This document shows positions 18,545 to 26,444 of a stretch of 57,438 nucleotides of DNA, piece after piece (position 1 is the stretch's first letter; every line of letters starts with the position of its first letter). The notes under the pieces are model-generated. The model was not told the origin of the DNA and made no database searches. It saw only the letters and a program-made list of their open reading frames with translations. The DNA is taken from positions 1 to 57,438 of the forward strand of contig JAHEJN010000012.1 of the NCBI GenBank assembly GCA_024638845.1. The letters are read 5' to 3'. Made by a program: the position numbers and the translations under genes. The stretch is from Acidimicrobiales bacterium (GTDB lineage Bacteria > Actinomycetota > Acidimicrobiia > Acidimicrobiales > JAHEJN01).

Positions 18545-19602
18545 GAGGATCTCCCACCGACGGGGAGGCTCAGGACATCGGCCACTTCGACGTAGTCGAG
18601 GTAGAACAGGCCGAGACCGAGACCGGCGAGCAGTCCGGCGATGATCCAGAAGCGGATGATCACCGTGGTCTCGGGCCAACCGCTCAGCTCGAAGTGATGG
18701 TGAACCGGAGCCATGCGGAAGATTCGGCGGCCACCGGTCGCCTTGAAGAACCCCACCTGGAGGATCACCGACAGCGTCTCGGCCACGTACAGGAACCCGA
18801 TGATCGGCAGGAGCAGATCGGTCTTGGTGGCCAGTGCCATGCACGCGATGGCCGTTCCGAGAGCCAGCGATCCCGTGTCCCCCATGAATATTCGTGCCGG
18901 AGCAGCGTTCCACCACAGGAATCCGGTGGTGGCTCCCAGCACGGTGGCACCGATCACGGCGATGTCGAGGCCATGGGCGACGTCGTAGATGTCGGGGTTG
19001 CGGAACGTCCAGAACGCGATCACGGCGAAGGCCGCCGATGCGAAGATGGCCGATCCACCGGCCAGGCCGTCGAGCCCGTCGGTGAGGTTCACGGCGTTGC
19101 TCGACGCCACGATCAGCGCCGTCGCCCAGATGACCCATCCGACCGGACCGAGATCCCATCCCGGTCGATCGAAGCGGGTGAAGGCCAGTTCGGTGTGCAC
19201 GTCGGTGAAGACCACCATCGCCACGGAGAACCCCACCGCCACCACGAGCAGCCCGATCGACTTGGTCTTTTCGTTCAGGCCGAGGTTTCGCTCGTTGGTG
19301 ACCTTCAACCAGTCGTCGAGCAATCCGACCAGGCCGGCCCCACAGATCGTGAGGACGATGATGATGCCGGTCCGGGTGTAGATGCCGTTGTAGAAGTCGG
19401 AGATCACATAGCCGAGGAAGATGGCAGCGACGATCGCGAGCCCACCCATGGTGGGGGTTCCGGCCTTCGTGTGGTGACCGTCGGGGCCGTCGTCGCGAAT
19501 CGGTTGGCCGATGCGGTGGCCGATGAGCCAATCGATGAGCAACTTGGTGCCGAACAGCGACACGGTGAGCGCGATCCCGGCGGCGATGAGCAGTCGGGTC
19601 AT
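18541..19602 (-). CDS. mraY: Phospho-MurNAc-pentapeptide translocase MraY
   Basis: 353 residues, about ten membrane helices. Transfers phospho-MurNAc-pentapeptide to undecaprenyl phosphate to make lipid I. Key motifs: GLLDDWLKVTNERNLGLNEK with the catalytic Asp pair, NLTDGLDGLAGG, FMGDTGSLALG, and the HHHFELSGWPE loop. Both ends overlap neighbours (ATGA with murE, GTGA with murD). In many genomes murF lies directly upstream of mraY; here murE does. Confidence 0.97.
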   Translation of the reverse strand: MTRLLIAAGIALTVSLFGTKLLIDWLIGHRIGQPIRDDGPDGHHTKAGTPTMGGLAIVAAIFLGYVISDFYNGIYTRTGIIIVLTICGAGLVGLLDDWLKVTNERNLGLNEKTKSIGLLVVAVGFSVAMVVFTDVHTELAFTRFDRPGWDLGPVGWVIWATALIVASSNAVNLTDGLDGLAGGSAIFASAAFAVIAFWTFRNPDIYDVAHGLDIAVIGATVLGATTGFLWWNAAPARIFMGDTGSLALGTAIACMALATKTDLLLPIIGFLYVAETLSVILQVGFFKATGGRRIFRMAPVHHHFELSGWPETTVIIRFWIIAGLLAGLGLGLFYLDYVEVADVLSLPVGGRSS

Positions 19603-21035
19603 GACCGCGGGTGCCTCTCCGTCAACACCTGGCGGGCCACGACGCGATCGTCGAAGGGCTCGACCCGACTGCCGATGGTCTGAGTCTGCTCGTGACCCTT
19701 CCCCGCGATCACGACCACGTCACCCGATTCGGCCTGACCCAGCGCGAGGCCGATGGCCCGACGGCGGTCCGCCTCGATGACGGGATCGACCGCGTCGGCG
19801 GGAATGCCGGCGGCGATCTCCTCGATGATCGCTTCGGGGTCCTCCGAGCGGGGATTGTCCGAGGTGACCACGACGACGTCGGCGAGGTCGGAGGCCACGT
19901 AGCCCATCTCCGGCCGTTTGGAGTGGTCGCGGTCACCGCCGCAGCCGAAAACCACCAGCACCCGGCCGCTGCTCAGCTCACGCGCGGCGGTCAGCACCTT
20001 CGAGAGCCCGTCCGGCGTGTGGGCGTAGTCCACGAGAACCGTGAAGTCCTGGCCCTGGTCGATCCGCTCGACGCGTCCCGGAACCGGCGATGCCGCGGCG
20101 AGACCATCGGCGATCTCCTCGATCGGCAGCCCGAGCTGCTGGGCACACCGGATGACCACGAGCGTGTTGGCGACGTTGAACCGCCCGGCGAGGGGAACCG
20201 AGAACTGGTGCCCATCCAGACGGAAGGTCGAGCCCGTCGGCGTGATGATCAGATCGTCGACCTCGTCGAGGTCGACCTCGATCACTTCGGTGGCAACCCG
20301 ATCGGCCAGGCGACGGCCCATCGGCGAACCGACGTCGATGACCGACACGCCGGTCCGGTCCGGTCGAAACAGCGACGCCTTGGCCTCGAAGTACTCCTCG
20401 AAGGTGGTGTGGAAGTCGAGATGATCGAGGCTCAGGTTCGTGAACGCTGCGATCTCGAACCATGTGCCATCCACGCGGTGCTGGGCGAGAGCGTGCGAGG
20501 AGACCTCCATGACGACCGTCGACGTGCCCGCCGCGACCTCGGCGGCGAGCAGTGCCTGGAGCTCGGTCGACTCCGGGGTCGTGTGCAAACCGCTGAGCGT
20601 TCCGATCGAAGCTGCCGATCGGCCGTTGGCGTTCAGGACCTCGGCCAGCAGGTGCACGGAGGTGGTCTTGCCGTTGGTACCGGTGATACCGACCACGGGC
20701 AGGCTTCGGGACGGGAAGCCGTGGAACGCGGCCGCGAGCCAACCCACCGTCGAACGGGTATCAGGGCTGACGATCTGGGGGATCTCATCGGGGAGATCGA
20801 GGGGATGGTCCACCAGGACGGCGCTCGCCCCCGCATCGACTGCCGCGCTCGCGAAGGCATGGCCGTCGAAGTCGGCGCCGCGAATGCAGACGAACAGCTC
20901 GCCCTCGATGAGCCGGCGCGAATCGAGCGCCAAGCCGGTGATCACCGCCGTCGGCCGCCCGGTCAGCTGGAGGTCGAGGCCGGGCGAAGCGGCTGCGGCC
21001 GTCTCGATCAACGTGGCGACCGTCATCTCAGCCAT
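19599..21035 (-). CDS. murE: UDP-MurNAc-tripeptide synthetase, meso-DAP type
   Basis: 478 residues. Adds the third stem-peptide residue. Motifs: LDSRRLIEGELFVCIRGADF at the start, GITGTNGKTTSVHL, EVSSHALAQHRVDG, NLSLDHLDFH, and DNPRSEDP near residue 393. The DNPR form selects meso-diaminopimelate, so the wall is inferred to be of DAP type. The ATG at 21035 overlaps ftsI by 8 nt; a second Met three codons later is possible. This is a single MurE, not a MurE-MurF fusion. Confidence 0.96.
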   Translation of the reverse strand: MAEMTVATLIETAAAASPGLDLQLTGRPTAVITGLALDSRRLIEGELFVCIRGADFDGHAFASAAVDAGASAVLVDHPLDLPDEIPQIVSPDTRSTVGWLAAAFHGFPSRSLPVVGITGTNGKTTSVHLLAEVLNANGRSAASIGTLSGLHTTPESTELQALLAAEVAAGTSTVVMEVSSHALAQHRVDGTWFEIAAFTNLSLDHLDFHTTFEEYFEAKASLFRPDRTGVSVIDVGSPMGRRLADRVATEVIEVDLDEVDDLIITPTGSTFRLDGHQFSVPLAGRFNVANTLVVIRCAQQLGLPIEEIADGLAAASPVPGRVERIDQGQDFTVLVDYAHTPDGLSKVLTAARELSSGRVLVVFGCGGDRDHSKRPEMGYVASDLADVVVVTSDNPRSEDPEAIIEEIAAGIPADAVDPVIEADRRRAIGLALGQAESGDVVVIAGKGHEQTQTIGSRVEPFDDRVVARQVLTERHPRS

Positions 21036-23016
21036 GTCCGCTCGACTCGTCGCTCGACGTCGCCTCGTCTCCGTCGGCGGCCGAGTCGGTGGAGGACGCC
21101 GACGGTTCGGCGACCGGTTCGGGTGTCACGGCCACTTGGCCCCGAACGCGCGGGGCGACGGCATCGTCGGCAACGGTCGGCTCTGGTACCACCTCGCCCG
21201 ACAGCAGCACCTCGCCCGCCGGCGGGATCTGGAAGTGGCGCATGGCGTACTCGGCGATGTCGGCGAACAACGGAGCGGCGGCGTACCCGCCGTAGATCGC
21301 CGCCGACGGCTCGTCGATCGTCACCAGGATGGAGATCTCGGGCGCTTCTGCCGGTAGGAAACCGGCGAAGCTGGCGTTGTAGTGGTAGTTGCCCGCTCCG
21401 TCGACGTAGCCACCCCCCGACTGGGGAATCCACGCCGTGCCGGTCTTGCCGGCGACCGAGTAGCCCGCGACGGCAGCCTGTTGACCGGTCCCGCGGTCGA
21501 CCACGCCGGCGAGCATGGTCTGGAGCTGACGGGCGGTGCGCTCGGAGACCACCCGACGAGTGGCACCGATCTCCAGCTCGATCGCGTCGCCCCTGCCGTC
21601 GGTTGCGTCGGCCACCAGACGAGGTGGCACGTAGAGCCCGTCATTGGCGATCACGTTGAACGCCGACAGCATCTGCACCGGTGTCACCGAGATCCCCTGT
21701 CCGATCGGGATCGTTGCGATCGAGACCCCCGACCAGTTCTCGAAGTCGATCATCACGCCGCTGCTCTCACCGACCGAGTCGAGCGCTGTCACCCGCCCGA
21801 AGCCGAAGGCCTTGAAGTAGTCGTCGACGGCGTCGCCGCCGAGATCCATGGCCCACAACATGGTGCCGATGTTCGACGACTTCACGAGAATCTCGGTGAG
21901 ACTCCAATCCTCGGTGGGATGCGGACTCGAATCGGAGAACTCGGCGTCGTACAGCTGATACGTCGACGGGACCTCGCGAACTGATGTGGGCGTGGCGACG
22001 CCTTCCTCGAGAATGGCGGCAATGGTCAGCGGCTTGGTGATCGACCCCGGCTCGAATGCCCAGGTCACCGCTTTGTTCTCACCCGATTGAATCACCTCAC
22101 CGTCGTCGTCTCTCGTCACCGTTGCCATGGCCAGGATCTCGCCGGTCGCCGGCTTCATGGCCACGACGGTGCCGCCCTTGGCCCCCATGTCGCGCACCCG
22201 TGCGGCGAGCGTGCGCTCGACCTCGAATTGCAGTGGGCGATCGAGGCTCAGCGTCAGGTCGGCGCCTCGCTCGGCCGGTGTCTCGTCGAGGGTGCCGGTG
22301 GCGATGGTGCGCCCGTCGGGAGCGGTTTCCAGCAGCACCTCGCCCGGTACACCTGCGAGCAGCCCGTCGTACTGGAGCTCGAGGCCGCTGAGCCCGGTGT
22401 GATCGATGCCGACGATGCCCAGGACCGACCCGGCCAGTGCGGGGCCGGACGGATTGAATCGCTTCGGCTCCTCGAGAGTGGCCACTCCGTCGAGGCCGAG
22501 CTCCAACACCGCGTCGGCCACATCGTCGTCGACCTGGCGGGCCAGGTACACGAAGGCGGCGTCGGTGGTGAGGCGTTCGAGCACGAACGCCTCGTCGAGG
22601 TCGAGCACCGGAGCCAGCTGACGCGCCGTCGACTTCGGATCGACGACCAGTCGTGGGTCGGCCCAGATCGTCCGTTGCGGAATGGAGATGGCCAGCTGCT
22701 CTCCGTTCCGGTCGAGAATCGCTCCCCGCCGGCCGGGCAGCGTGACCTGGTGCACCCGCTGGGACTCACCGAAGGCGACGTACTGGGCGGGCGATCGCAC
22801 CTGGAGATCGATCATCCGGTACGACAGCGCTGCGGCTATCAACACGAACAGAACTCCGAGAACCCGCAGACGGCGACGAGGCGACGGTGCTCCGGTGGCG
22901 CGGCCCCGGGTGCTCCCCCGCCGCGTTGGAGTGGTCGAGATGACGCGGGGCCGATAGCTCGGCGGGGAGGAGCGGCGAGCGCGCGAGGCATGCGACGACC
23001 GACCGCGCGCGCTCAT
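21028..23016 (-). CDS. ftsI: Septal class B penicillin-binding protein FtsI/PBP3
   Basis: 662 residues. A basic N-terminus (~50 residues), one membrane helix (RVLGVLFVLIAAALSYRMID), the PBP dimer domain (RRGAILDRNGEQLA), then the transpeptidase with the SxxK motif in EPGSITKPLTI, the SxN motif in VKSSNIGTM, and KTG in VAGKTGTAW. A Ser/Asp/Glu-rich C-terminal tail of ~60 residues follows; no PASTA repeats are seen. It cross-links septal peptidoglycan with FtsW. The start overlaps the ftsL-like stop (ATGA). Confidence 0.96.
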   Translation of the reverse strand: MSARGRSSHASRARRSSPPSYRPRVISTTPTRRGSTRGRATGAPSPRRRLRVLGVLFVLIAAALSYRMIDLQVRSPAQYVAFGESQRVHQVTLPGRRGAILDRNGEQLAISIPQRTIWADPRLVVDPKSTARQLAPVLDLDEAFVLERLTTDAAFVYLARQVDDDVADAVLELGLDGVATLEEPKRFNPSGPALAGSVLGIVGIDHTGLSGLELQYDGLLAGVPGEVLLETAPDGRTIATGTLDETPAERGADLTLSLDRPLQFEVERTLAARVRDMGAKGGTVVAMKPATGEILAMATVTRDDDGEVIQSGENKAVTWAFEPGSITKPLTIAAILEEGVATPTSVREVPSTYQLYDAEFSDSSPHPTEDWSLTEILVKSSNIGTMLWAMDLGGDAVDDYFKAFGFGRVTALDSVGESSGVMIDFENWSGVSIATIPIGQGISVTPVQMLSAFNVIANDGLYVPPRLVADATDGRGDAIELEIGATRRVVSERTARQLQTMLAGVVDRGTGQQAAVAGYSVAGKTGTAWIPQSGGGYVDGAGNYHYNASFAGFLPAEAPEISILVTIDEPSAAIYGGYAAAPLFADIAEYAMRHFQIPPAGEVLLSGEVVPEPTVADDAVAPRVRGQVAVTPEPVAEPSASSTDSAADGDEATSSDESSGHG

Positions 23017-23411
23017 TGCCCGGCAGCTTCCTGGTTCTCGACCGCCGGGCTCAGGTACACGACCTCCGGCGCGTCGACCATTCCGTAGCTACGGGCAGCA
23101 GCGACGATGCGTTCGGGCGCTTCCATCCGGGCCAGCTCCAACTGCAGGCGGTCGTTCACGCTGGTCGTCGTCGCGATGTCGGTATTCATTCGGTCGAGCT
23201 CGCGTTGGCCCTGGACGATCAACGCGTGGAACATCGCCATCAGCAGGAGTACTCCGAGGATGCTCACCAGGGCTGCCGTCCCGAGCATGCGCACCGTCGA
23301 GCGGGTGGGTTCGAGCGCTTCGAGGGATGCGGGCCGCTGGCGCCGGACCTCTGGCGCCGGAGCAGTCGATGCCCGCCTGCGGACCGGTGCGGTCGCGGTC
23401 ATTGCGCTCAT
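23013..23411 (-). CDS. ftsL: FtsL-like small septal membrane protein
   Basis: 132 residues. The protein has the FtsL layout: a basic/Pro-rich cytoplasmic N-terminus, one membrane helix (LGTAALVSILGVLLLMAMFH, about 43-62), and an extracytoplasmic coiled coil (QRELDRMNTDIATTTSVNDR) ending in an acidic tail. FtsL sequences diverge strongly, so the call rests on topology and on position between rsmH and ftsI, where ftsL is nearly always found. It overlaps both neighbours by ATGA. Confidence 0.82.
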   Translation of the reverse strand: MSAMTATAPVRRRASTAPAPEVRRQRPASLEALEPTRSTVRMLGTAALVSILGVLLLMAMFHALIVQGQRELDRMNTDIATTTSVNDRLQLELARMEAPERIVAAARSYGMVDAPEVVYLSPAVENQEAAGQ

Positions 23412-24361
23412 GCGGCGATCTCGAGCTTCTCGAACACCCGAAGTCTCGCACTGGCCGCCCGGGGGTTGCGCTCTTTCTCCTCCGCGGTCGGGGTCACGCC
23501 GCCGCGCCGAATCAACGCGATGGAACCCTCGGGGGCAAGCTCCACGGGGAGACCCCGCGGGGACGGCGAAACCGCCTCGGCCGCCCGCAACACCGCCTTC
23601 ACGATGCGGTCTTCGCCGGAGTGATAGGTGAGGACCGCGCCGCGGCCGCTGGGGAGGAGACGGTCGATCGCCTGTTCCAGCGCCGGTTCGAGCACGTCGA
23701 GCTCCCGGTTGACTGCGATCCGCAAGGCCTGGAACGTGCGCTTGGCCGGATGCCCGCCGCGACGACGCGCCGCAGCCGGAATGGCGCGGCGAACGAGCTC
23801 GGCCAGCTCGGCGGTCCCCGAGACCGGACGAGCGGCGACGATCGCATCGGCGATCCGCGACGCGAAGCGCTCGTCCCCGTAGCGCCTGATCACTGCGGCC
23901 AGTTCCTTGCCGTCGGCCTGGTTCACCAGCACCTCAGCGGTCAGCTCCTGGTCGGTGTCCATCCGCATGTCGAGCGGGCCATCGTTGCGGTAGCTGAAGC
24001 CACGCTCGGGAAGGTCGACCTGCGGCGAGCTGACGCCGAGGTCGAAGAGCACGCCGACCACGTTCGCCACCGAGAGATCATCGAGACTGGCGGCGAGACG
24101 ATCGAACCGGCAGCGGACGAGCCGAACCCGCTCGCCGTGCGATGCGAGTCGATCGGCCGCGGCGGCGAGAGCCATCGGGTCCTGATCGAGTCCGACCAAG
24201 CTGAGATCGTCACGACTCCGGAGAATGGCGTCGGCATGACCGCCGCCGCCGAGGGTTGCATCGACGACGACCCCGGTGGGCACGGCGGCGAACACGTCGA
24301 CGATCTCGGCGATCATCACCGGTTCGTGTTCGAATCCCCCGCCGTTGTGTCGGCCGCCCAT
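23408..24361 (-). CDS. rsmH: 16S rRNA (cytosine1402-N4)-methyltransferase RsmH/MraW
   Basis: 317 residues. SAM-dependent methylation of C1402 in the 16S rRNA decoding site. FEHEPVMIAEIVD near the N-terminus, the SAM-binding VDATLGGGGHADAIL, DLGVSSPQVDLPERGFSY, and the late TYHSGEDRIVK are diagnostic. The ATG at 24361 is used because family members start just before this region and GGAG lies 4 nt upstream. A long open frame runs upstream across the structured leader but looks non-coding there. Confidence 0.96.
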   Translation of the reverse strand: MGGRHNGGGFEHEPVMIAEIVDVFAAVPTGVVVDATLGGGGHADAILRSRDDLSLVGLDQDPMALAAAADRLASHGERVRLVRCRFDRLAASLDDLSVANVVGVLFDLGVSSPQVDLPERGFSYRNDGPLDMRMDTDQELTAEVLVNQADGKELAAVIRRYGDERFASRIADAIVAARPVSGTAELAELVRRAIPAAARRRGGHPAKRTFQALRIAVNRELDVLEPALEQAIDRLLPSGRGAVLTYHSGEDRIVKAVLRAAEAVSPSPRGLPVELAPEGSIALIRRGGVTPTAEEKERNPRAASARLRVFEKLEIAA

Positions 24362-24409
24362 CACGCTCCGAATCGAAAGCGAGGACGGGCGGGCGAGAAG
24401 CCCGAGATG

Positions 24410-24538
24410 GGCTCGTTCATCGGCAGTTCTCCGACCAGCGGGCGCACGTCGGGATGTCTCCCCGATCGAGCTAGATGGCAAGCGGGCGGAGTAGGGGCCT
24501 TCCATCTTGCCGGCCGGAGAACTGCCCATGAACGAGCC
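24410..24538 (-). ncRNA. Structured leader RNA between mraZ and rsmH
   Basis: Two 24-nt arms (24410-24433 and 24515-24538) pair perfectly except for one G-G mismatch and enclose 81 nt. Inside are a GGCAAG/CTTGCC stem (24506-24511 with 24477-24482) and a TCGGG/CCCGA hairpin (24449-24465). An AGATGG/CCATCT pairing would compete with the first inner stem. Just downstream AGCCC-atctc-GGGCT could compete with the outer stem. The site, just before mraW (rsmH) in an actinobacterium, is where the published mraW RNA motif lies; a match to its consensus is untested. Confidence 0.55.
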
Positions 24539-24590
24539 GAGACCGGCACCGAACACGGAGGGGTGGATGGGACATGGGCGGGGTGGCACA

Positions 24591-25004
24591 TCACAACCAC
24601 GCTCCGCTGGAGATCTCCGAGCCCGAGCTGTTCTCCTGGACCTGGGTCCACGCATCAGGGCGGTAGATCTCGATTCGGTTGAGGGCACCGATGACCACGG
24701 TGTCGGCCTCGATCTTCACGGCGTCGCGTTGCGACTGGGGAATGGTGAGCCGTCCTTGCTTGTCGATCCTCACCACGTTGGCTCCCGCCGAGAACACCCG
24801 GAGGCTGTCCTGGGGGAACTCCCCTGCCTGCGCTTGGTGACTCAGGCGGGCAATTGCTTCGGCGAAGCCCTCGGTGCTGTACAGGCAGAGCCTGCCGTTC
24901 ATCTGGGCCAGATAGCCGGTGTCACCGAGGAGGTCACGAAACGAGACGGGCAGGGCCAAGCGGCCCTTGTCGTCCAGTGATCGCTCGAAGGTCCCGACGA
25001 ACAC
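24591..25004 (-). CDS. mraZ: Transcriptional regulator MraZ
   Basis: 137 residues. MraZ is a DNA-binding AbrB-fold protein that represses the dcw operon, including itself. The two repeats are visible: FVGTFERSLDDKGRLALP and VVRIDKQGRLTIPQSQRDA, each with the DxxGR element. The start is GTG at 25004, set by the conserved F-x-G-T-F N-terminus; the upstream AAAGG is about 12 nt away, so initiation may be weak. TGGGG boxes lie over its promoter. Confidence 0.96.
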   Translation of the reverse strand: MFVGTFERSLDDKGRLALPVSFRDLLGDTGYLAQMNGRLCLYSTEGFAEAIARLSHQAQAGEFPQDSLRVFSAGANVVRIDKQGRLTIPQSQRDAVKIEADTVVIGALNRIEIYRPDAWTQVQENSSGSEISSGAWL

Positions 25005-25071
25005 GTTGCCGATCGCCTTTCTCGTGTGGTCCTGCCTGCCCGTGGATCACGAGGGATTCCGGTCCCCCGCT

Positions 25072-25107
25072 CCCCACAGCGCCCCACTTTAGGTCCATCA
25101 ATCCCCA
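25072..25107 (-). promoter_or_regulatory. Putative MraZ operator: three TGGGG boxes
   Basis: On the minus strand TGGGG occurs at 25107-25103, 25086-25082 and 25076-25072. The last two are exactly 10 bp apart, the spacing of E. coli MraZ boxes (TGGGN with 5-nt spacers); the first is 21 bp further up, about two helical turns. One box sits in the promoter spacer and two lie at or just after the -10. Confidence 0.6.
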
Positions 25108-25115
25108 CAGGTCAA
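25086..25115 (-). promoter_or_regulatory. Predicted mraZ/dcw promoter (TTGACC, 18 nt, TAAAGT)
   Basis: TTGACC at 25115-25110 and TAAAGT at 25091-25086 on the minus strand, with an 18-nt spacer and a leader of about 75-80 nt to mraZ. It is the only good promoter in the 201-bp gap before the cluster. Confidence 0.55.
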
Positions 25116-25205
25116 CCATTGATCGCCGATTCGGGGGAAATACCCATCCCGACGCATGCTCATGAGGACGCTCGGGGCCACCCTCTTCGGTCGCGGCGAC
25201 GGGGC

Positions 25206-25919
25206 TCAGCGAGTGGCGATGGCGCGCAGGAACGCGTCGACGACGGCGGCCGAGTCGGCGCCGACCGGACCGGCGATGCGACCGAGGACCGCAAGGGCGG
25301 CGTCTCGCTGGTCGGCATCGACCAGCGTGTCGACCCACCTGGCCGGCGTCCAGGCCAGCAGAGCCGTGCACTGGAACCGGCAGTACCCACGAGTGCGCCG
25401 CTGCGAGATGCCCGTCACCTTGCGACCGCCGAGGGTGACCTCACCGCGACCGACTCCAGCGAAGCAGATCGCCGCCGACAGCGACGAGCTCTGCACGACA
25501 CCGTCGTGGGCCTCGATCGCGGGCCGCCTGGCTGGCGCCACGACCGTGGCCACCGCCTCGGACCACACGGCGCCGAGCCACTCGAAGGCCCGCCCGACGT
25601 CCGCGTCCCACCGGTCGTCGCCGGTCGGCACGAACACGTCGATCCACACCTGGTCGCCCGGTGCCAGATACACCGCCCCGCCGCCACTGCGGCGGACGAC
25701 GACGTCGACATCGAGTCCGAGGCGCTCGACTCGTGCGTCGATCTCGGCCCGCCCCCGACCCTGAGCCGATCCGAGCACCAGCGCAGGGCGGGCGACCTCG
25801 ACGATCCAGATCTGCGGTCTCGACGAGTCGACCGGTTCTGCGGCGTGAACGTCACCGGCGGTTTCGGTGCGCCACTCGACGCTCCACCGACCGACCCACG
25901 CCGGAGTCCGGCCCGACAC
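25206..25919 (-). CDS. Lipoate-protein ligase A-like protein (BPL/LplA/LipB fold)
   Basis: 237 residues. Two signature elements of the biotin/lipoate transferase fold are seen: VVRRSGGGAVYLAPGDQVW, containing the RRxGGG lipoyl-AMP-binding motif, and GRKVTGISQRRTRG, whose Lys is the likely catalytic residue. It lacks the C-terminal accessory domain of E. coli LplA. It could be a lipoate ligase or an octanoyltransferase of the LipM type. Start GTG 25919 lies 8 nt after the HNH gene, so the two are probably co-transcribed. Confidence 0.75.
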   Translation of the reverse strand: MSGRTPAWVGRWSVEWRTETAGDVHAAEPVDSSRPQIWIVEVARPALVLGSAQGRGRAEIDARVERLGLDVDVVVRRSGGGAVYLAPGDQVWIDVFVPTGDDRWDADVGRAFEWLGAVWSEAVATVVAPARRPAIEAHDGVVQSSSLSAAICFAGVGRGEVTLGGRKVTGISQRRTRGYCRFQCTALLAWTPARWVDTLVDADQRDAALAVLGRIAGPVGADSAAVVDAFLRAIATR

Positions 25920-25927
25920 GGCGCGGC

Positions 25928-26431
25928 TCAGGCCGACCGACGGACGTGGAGATACGGCACCCAGGGATCGGGTACCACCGGAGCCGCGGCGGTGAGCAAC
26001 GTCGCACGAGACGGCGCCTCGGGTGCCCGTCGCAGGCCCATCGGCAGCTCACTCAACAAGCGGTCACGCTTCCTGGTGTTGCACGGCCGACACGCGGCGA
26101 CGACATTGTCCCATGTGTTGGCGCCGCCGCGGCTGCGTGGCGTCACATGGTCGATGCTGTCGGCATGGCCTCCGCAGTACTGGCATCGGTGGCCATCGCG
26201 CGCAAACACCGCTCGTCGGCTGATGGCTCGCGAGTTCGTGTACGGGACGTGGACGTAGTACCGGAGTCGAAGCACCGAGGGAATGGGCAGGGCGGCGCGC
26301 TCGGAATGCAGCGCGTGCTCGGACTCGTGGACGATGTCGGCCTTCTGCTCGAACACGAGCAGCGCACCGCGACGGCCCGGCACCACGCTCAGGGGCTCGT
26401 TGGTGGCGTTGAGGACAAGCGACCGAACCAT
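25928..26431 (-). CDS. HNH endonuclease-family protein
   Basis: 167 residues. The C-terminal half has a complete HNH module: CQYCGGHADSIDHVTPRSRG, then NTWDNVVAACRPCN, with CxxC pairs for the structural zinc. The N-terminal ~70 residues (VRSLVLNATNEPLSVV, EHALHSERAALPIPSVLRL) match the form widespread as a single chromosomal copy in Actinobacteria, whose cellular role is unknown. It is not next to a methylase or toxin, so a classical restriction role is not supported. A leaderless-type -10 lies 7 nt before the ATG. Confidence 0.85.
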   Translation of the reverse strand: MVRSLVLNATNEPLSVVPGRRGALLVFEQKADIVHESEHALHSERAALPIPSVLRLRYYVHVPYTNSRAISRRAVFARDGHRCQYCGGHADSIDHVTPRSRGGANTWDNVVAACRPCNTRKRDRLLSELPMGLRRAPEAPSRATLLTAAAPVVPDPWVPYLHVRRSA

Positions 26432-26438
26432 CGGCGTC

Positions 26439-26444
26439 AGATTA
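26439..26444 (-). promoter_or_regulatory. -10 element (TAATCT), predicted leaderless promoter of the HNH gene
   Basis: On the minus strand TAATCT is followed by 7 nt and the ATG at 26431. It overlaps the stop end of the upstream small gene. Confidence 0.5.

Noticed and set aside
19599-21035. That this gene is murF or a murE-murF fusion
   Set aside because: Length is that of one ligase and the DNPR motif marks MurE.
23408-24688. An N-terminal extension of RsmH of about 109 residues
   Set aside because: The open frame runs through the base-paired leader, has no family match, and the standard start with a ribosome-binding site is at 24361.
25928-26431. A homing endonuclease or restriction element
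   Set aside because: The HNH protein is of the common chromosomal type, sits in a normal operon, and there is no intron, intein, methylase or repeat nearby.
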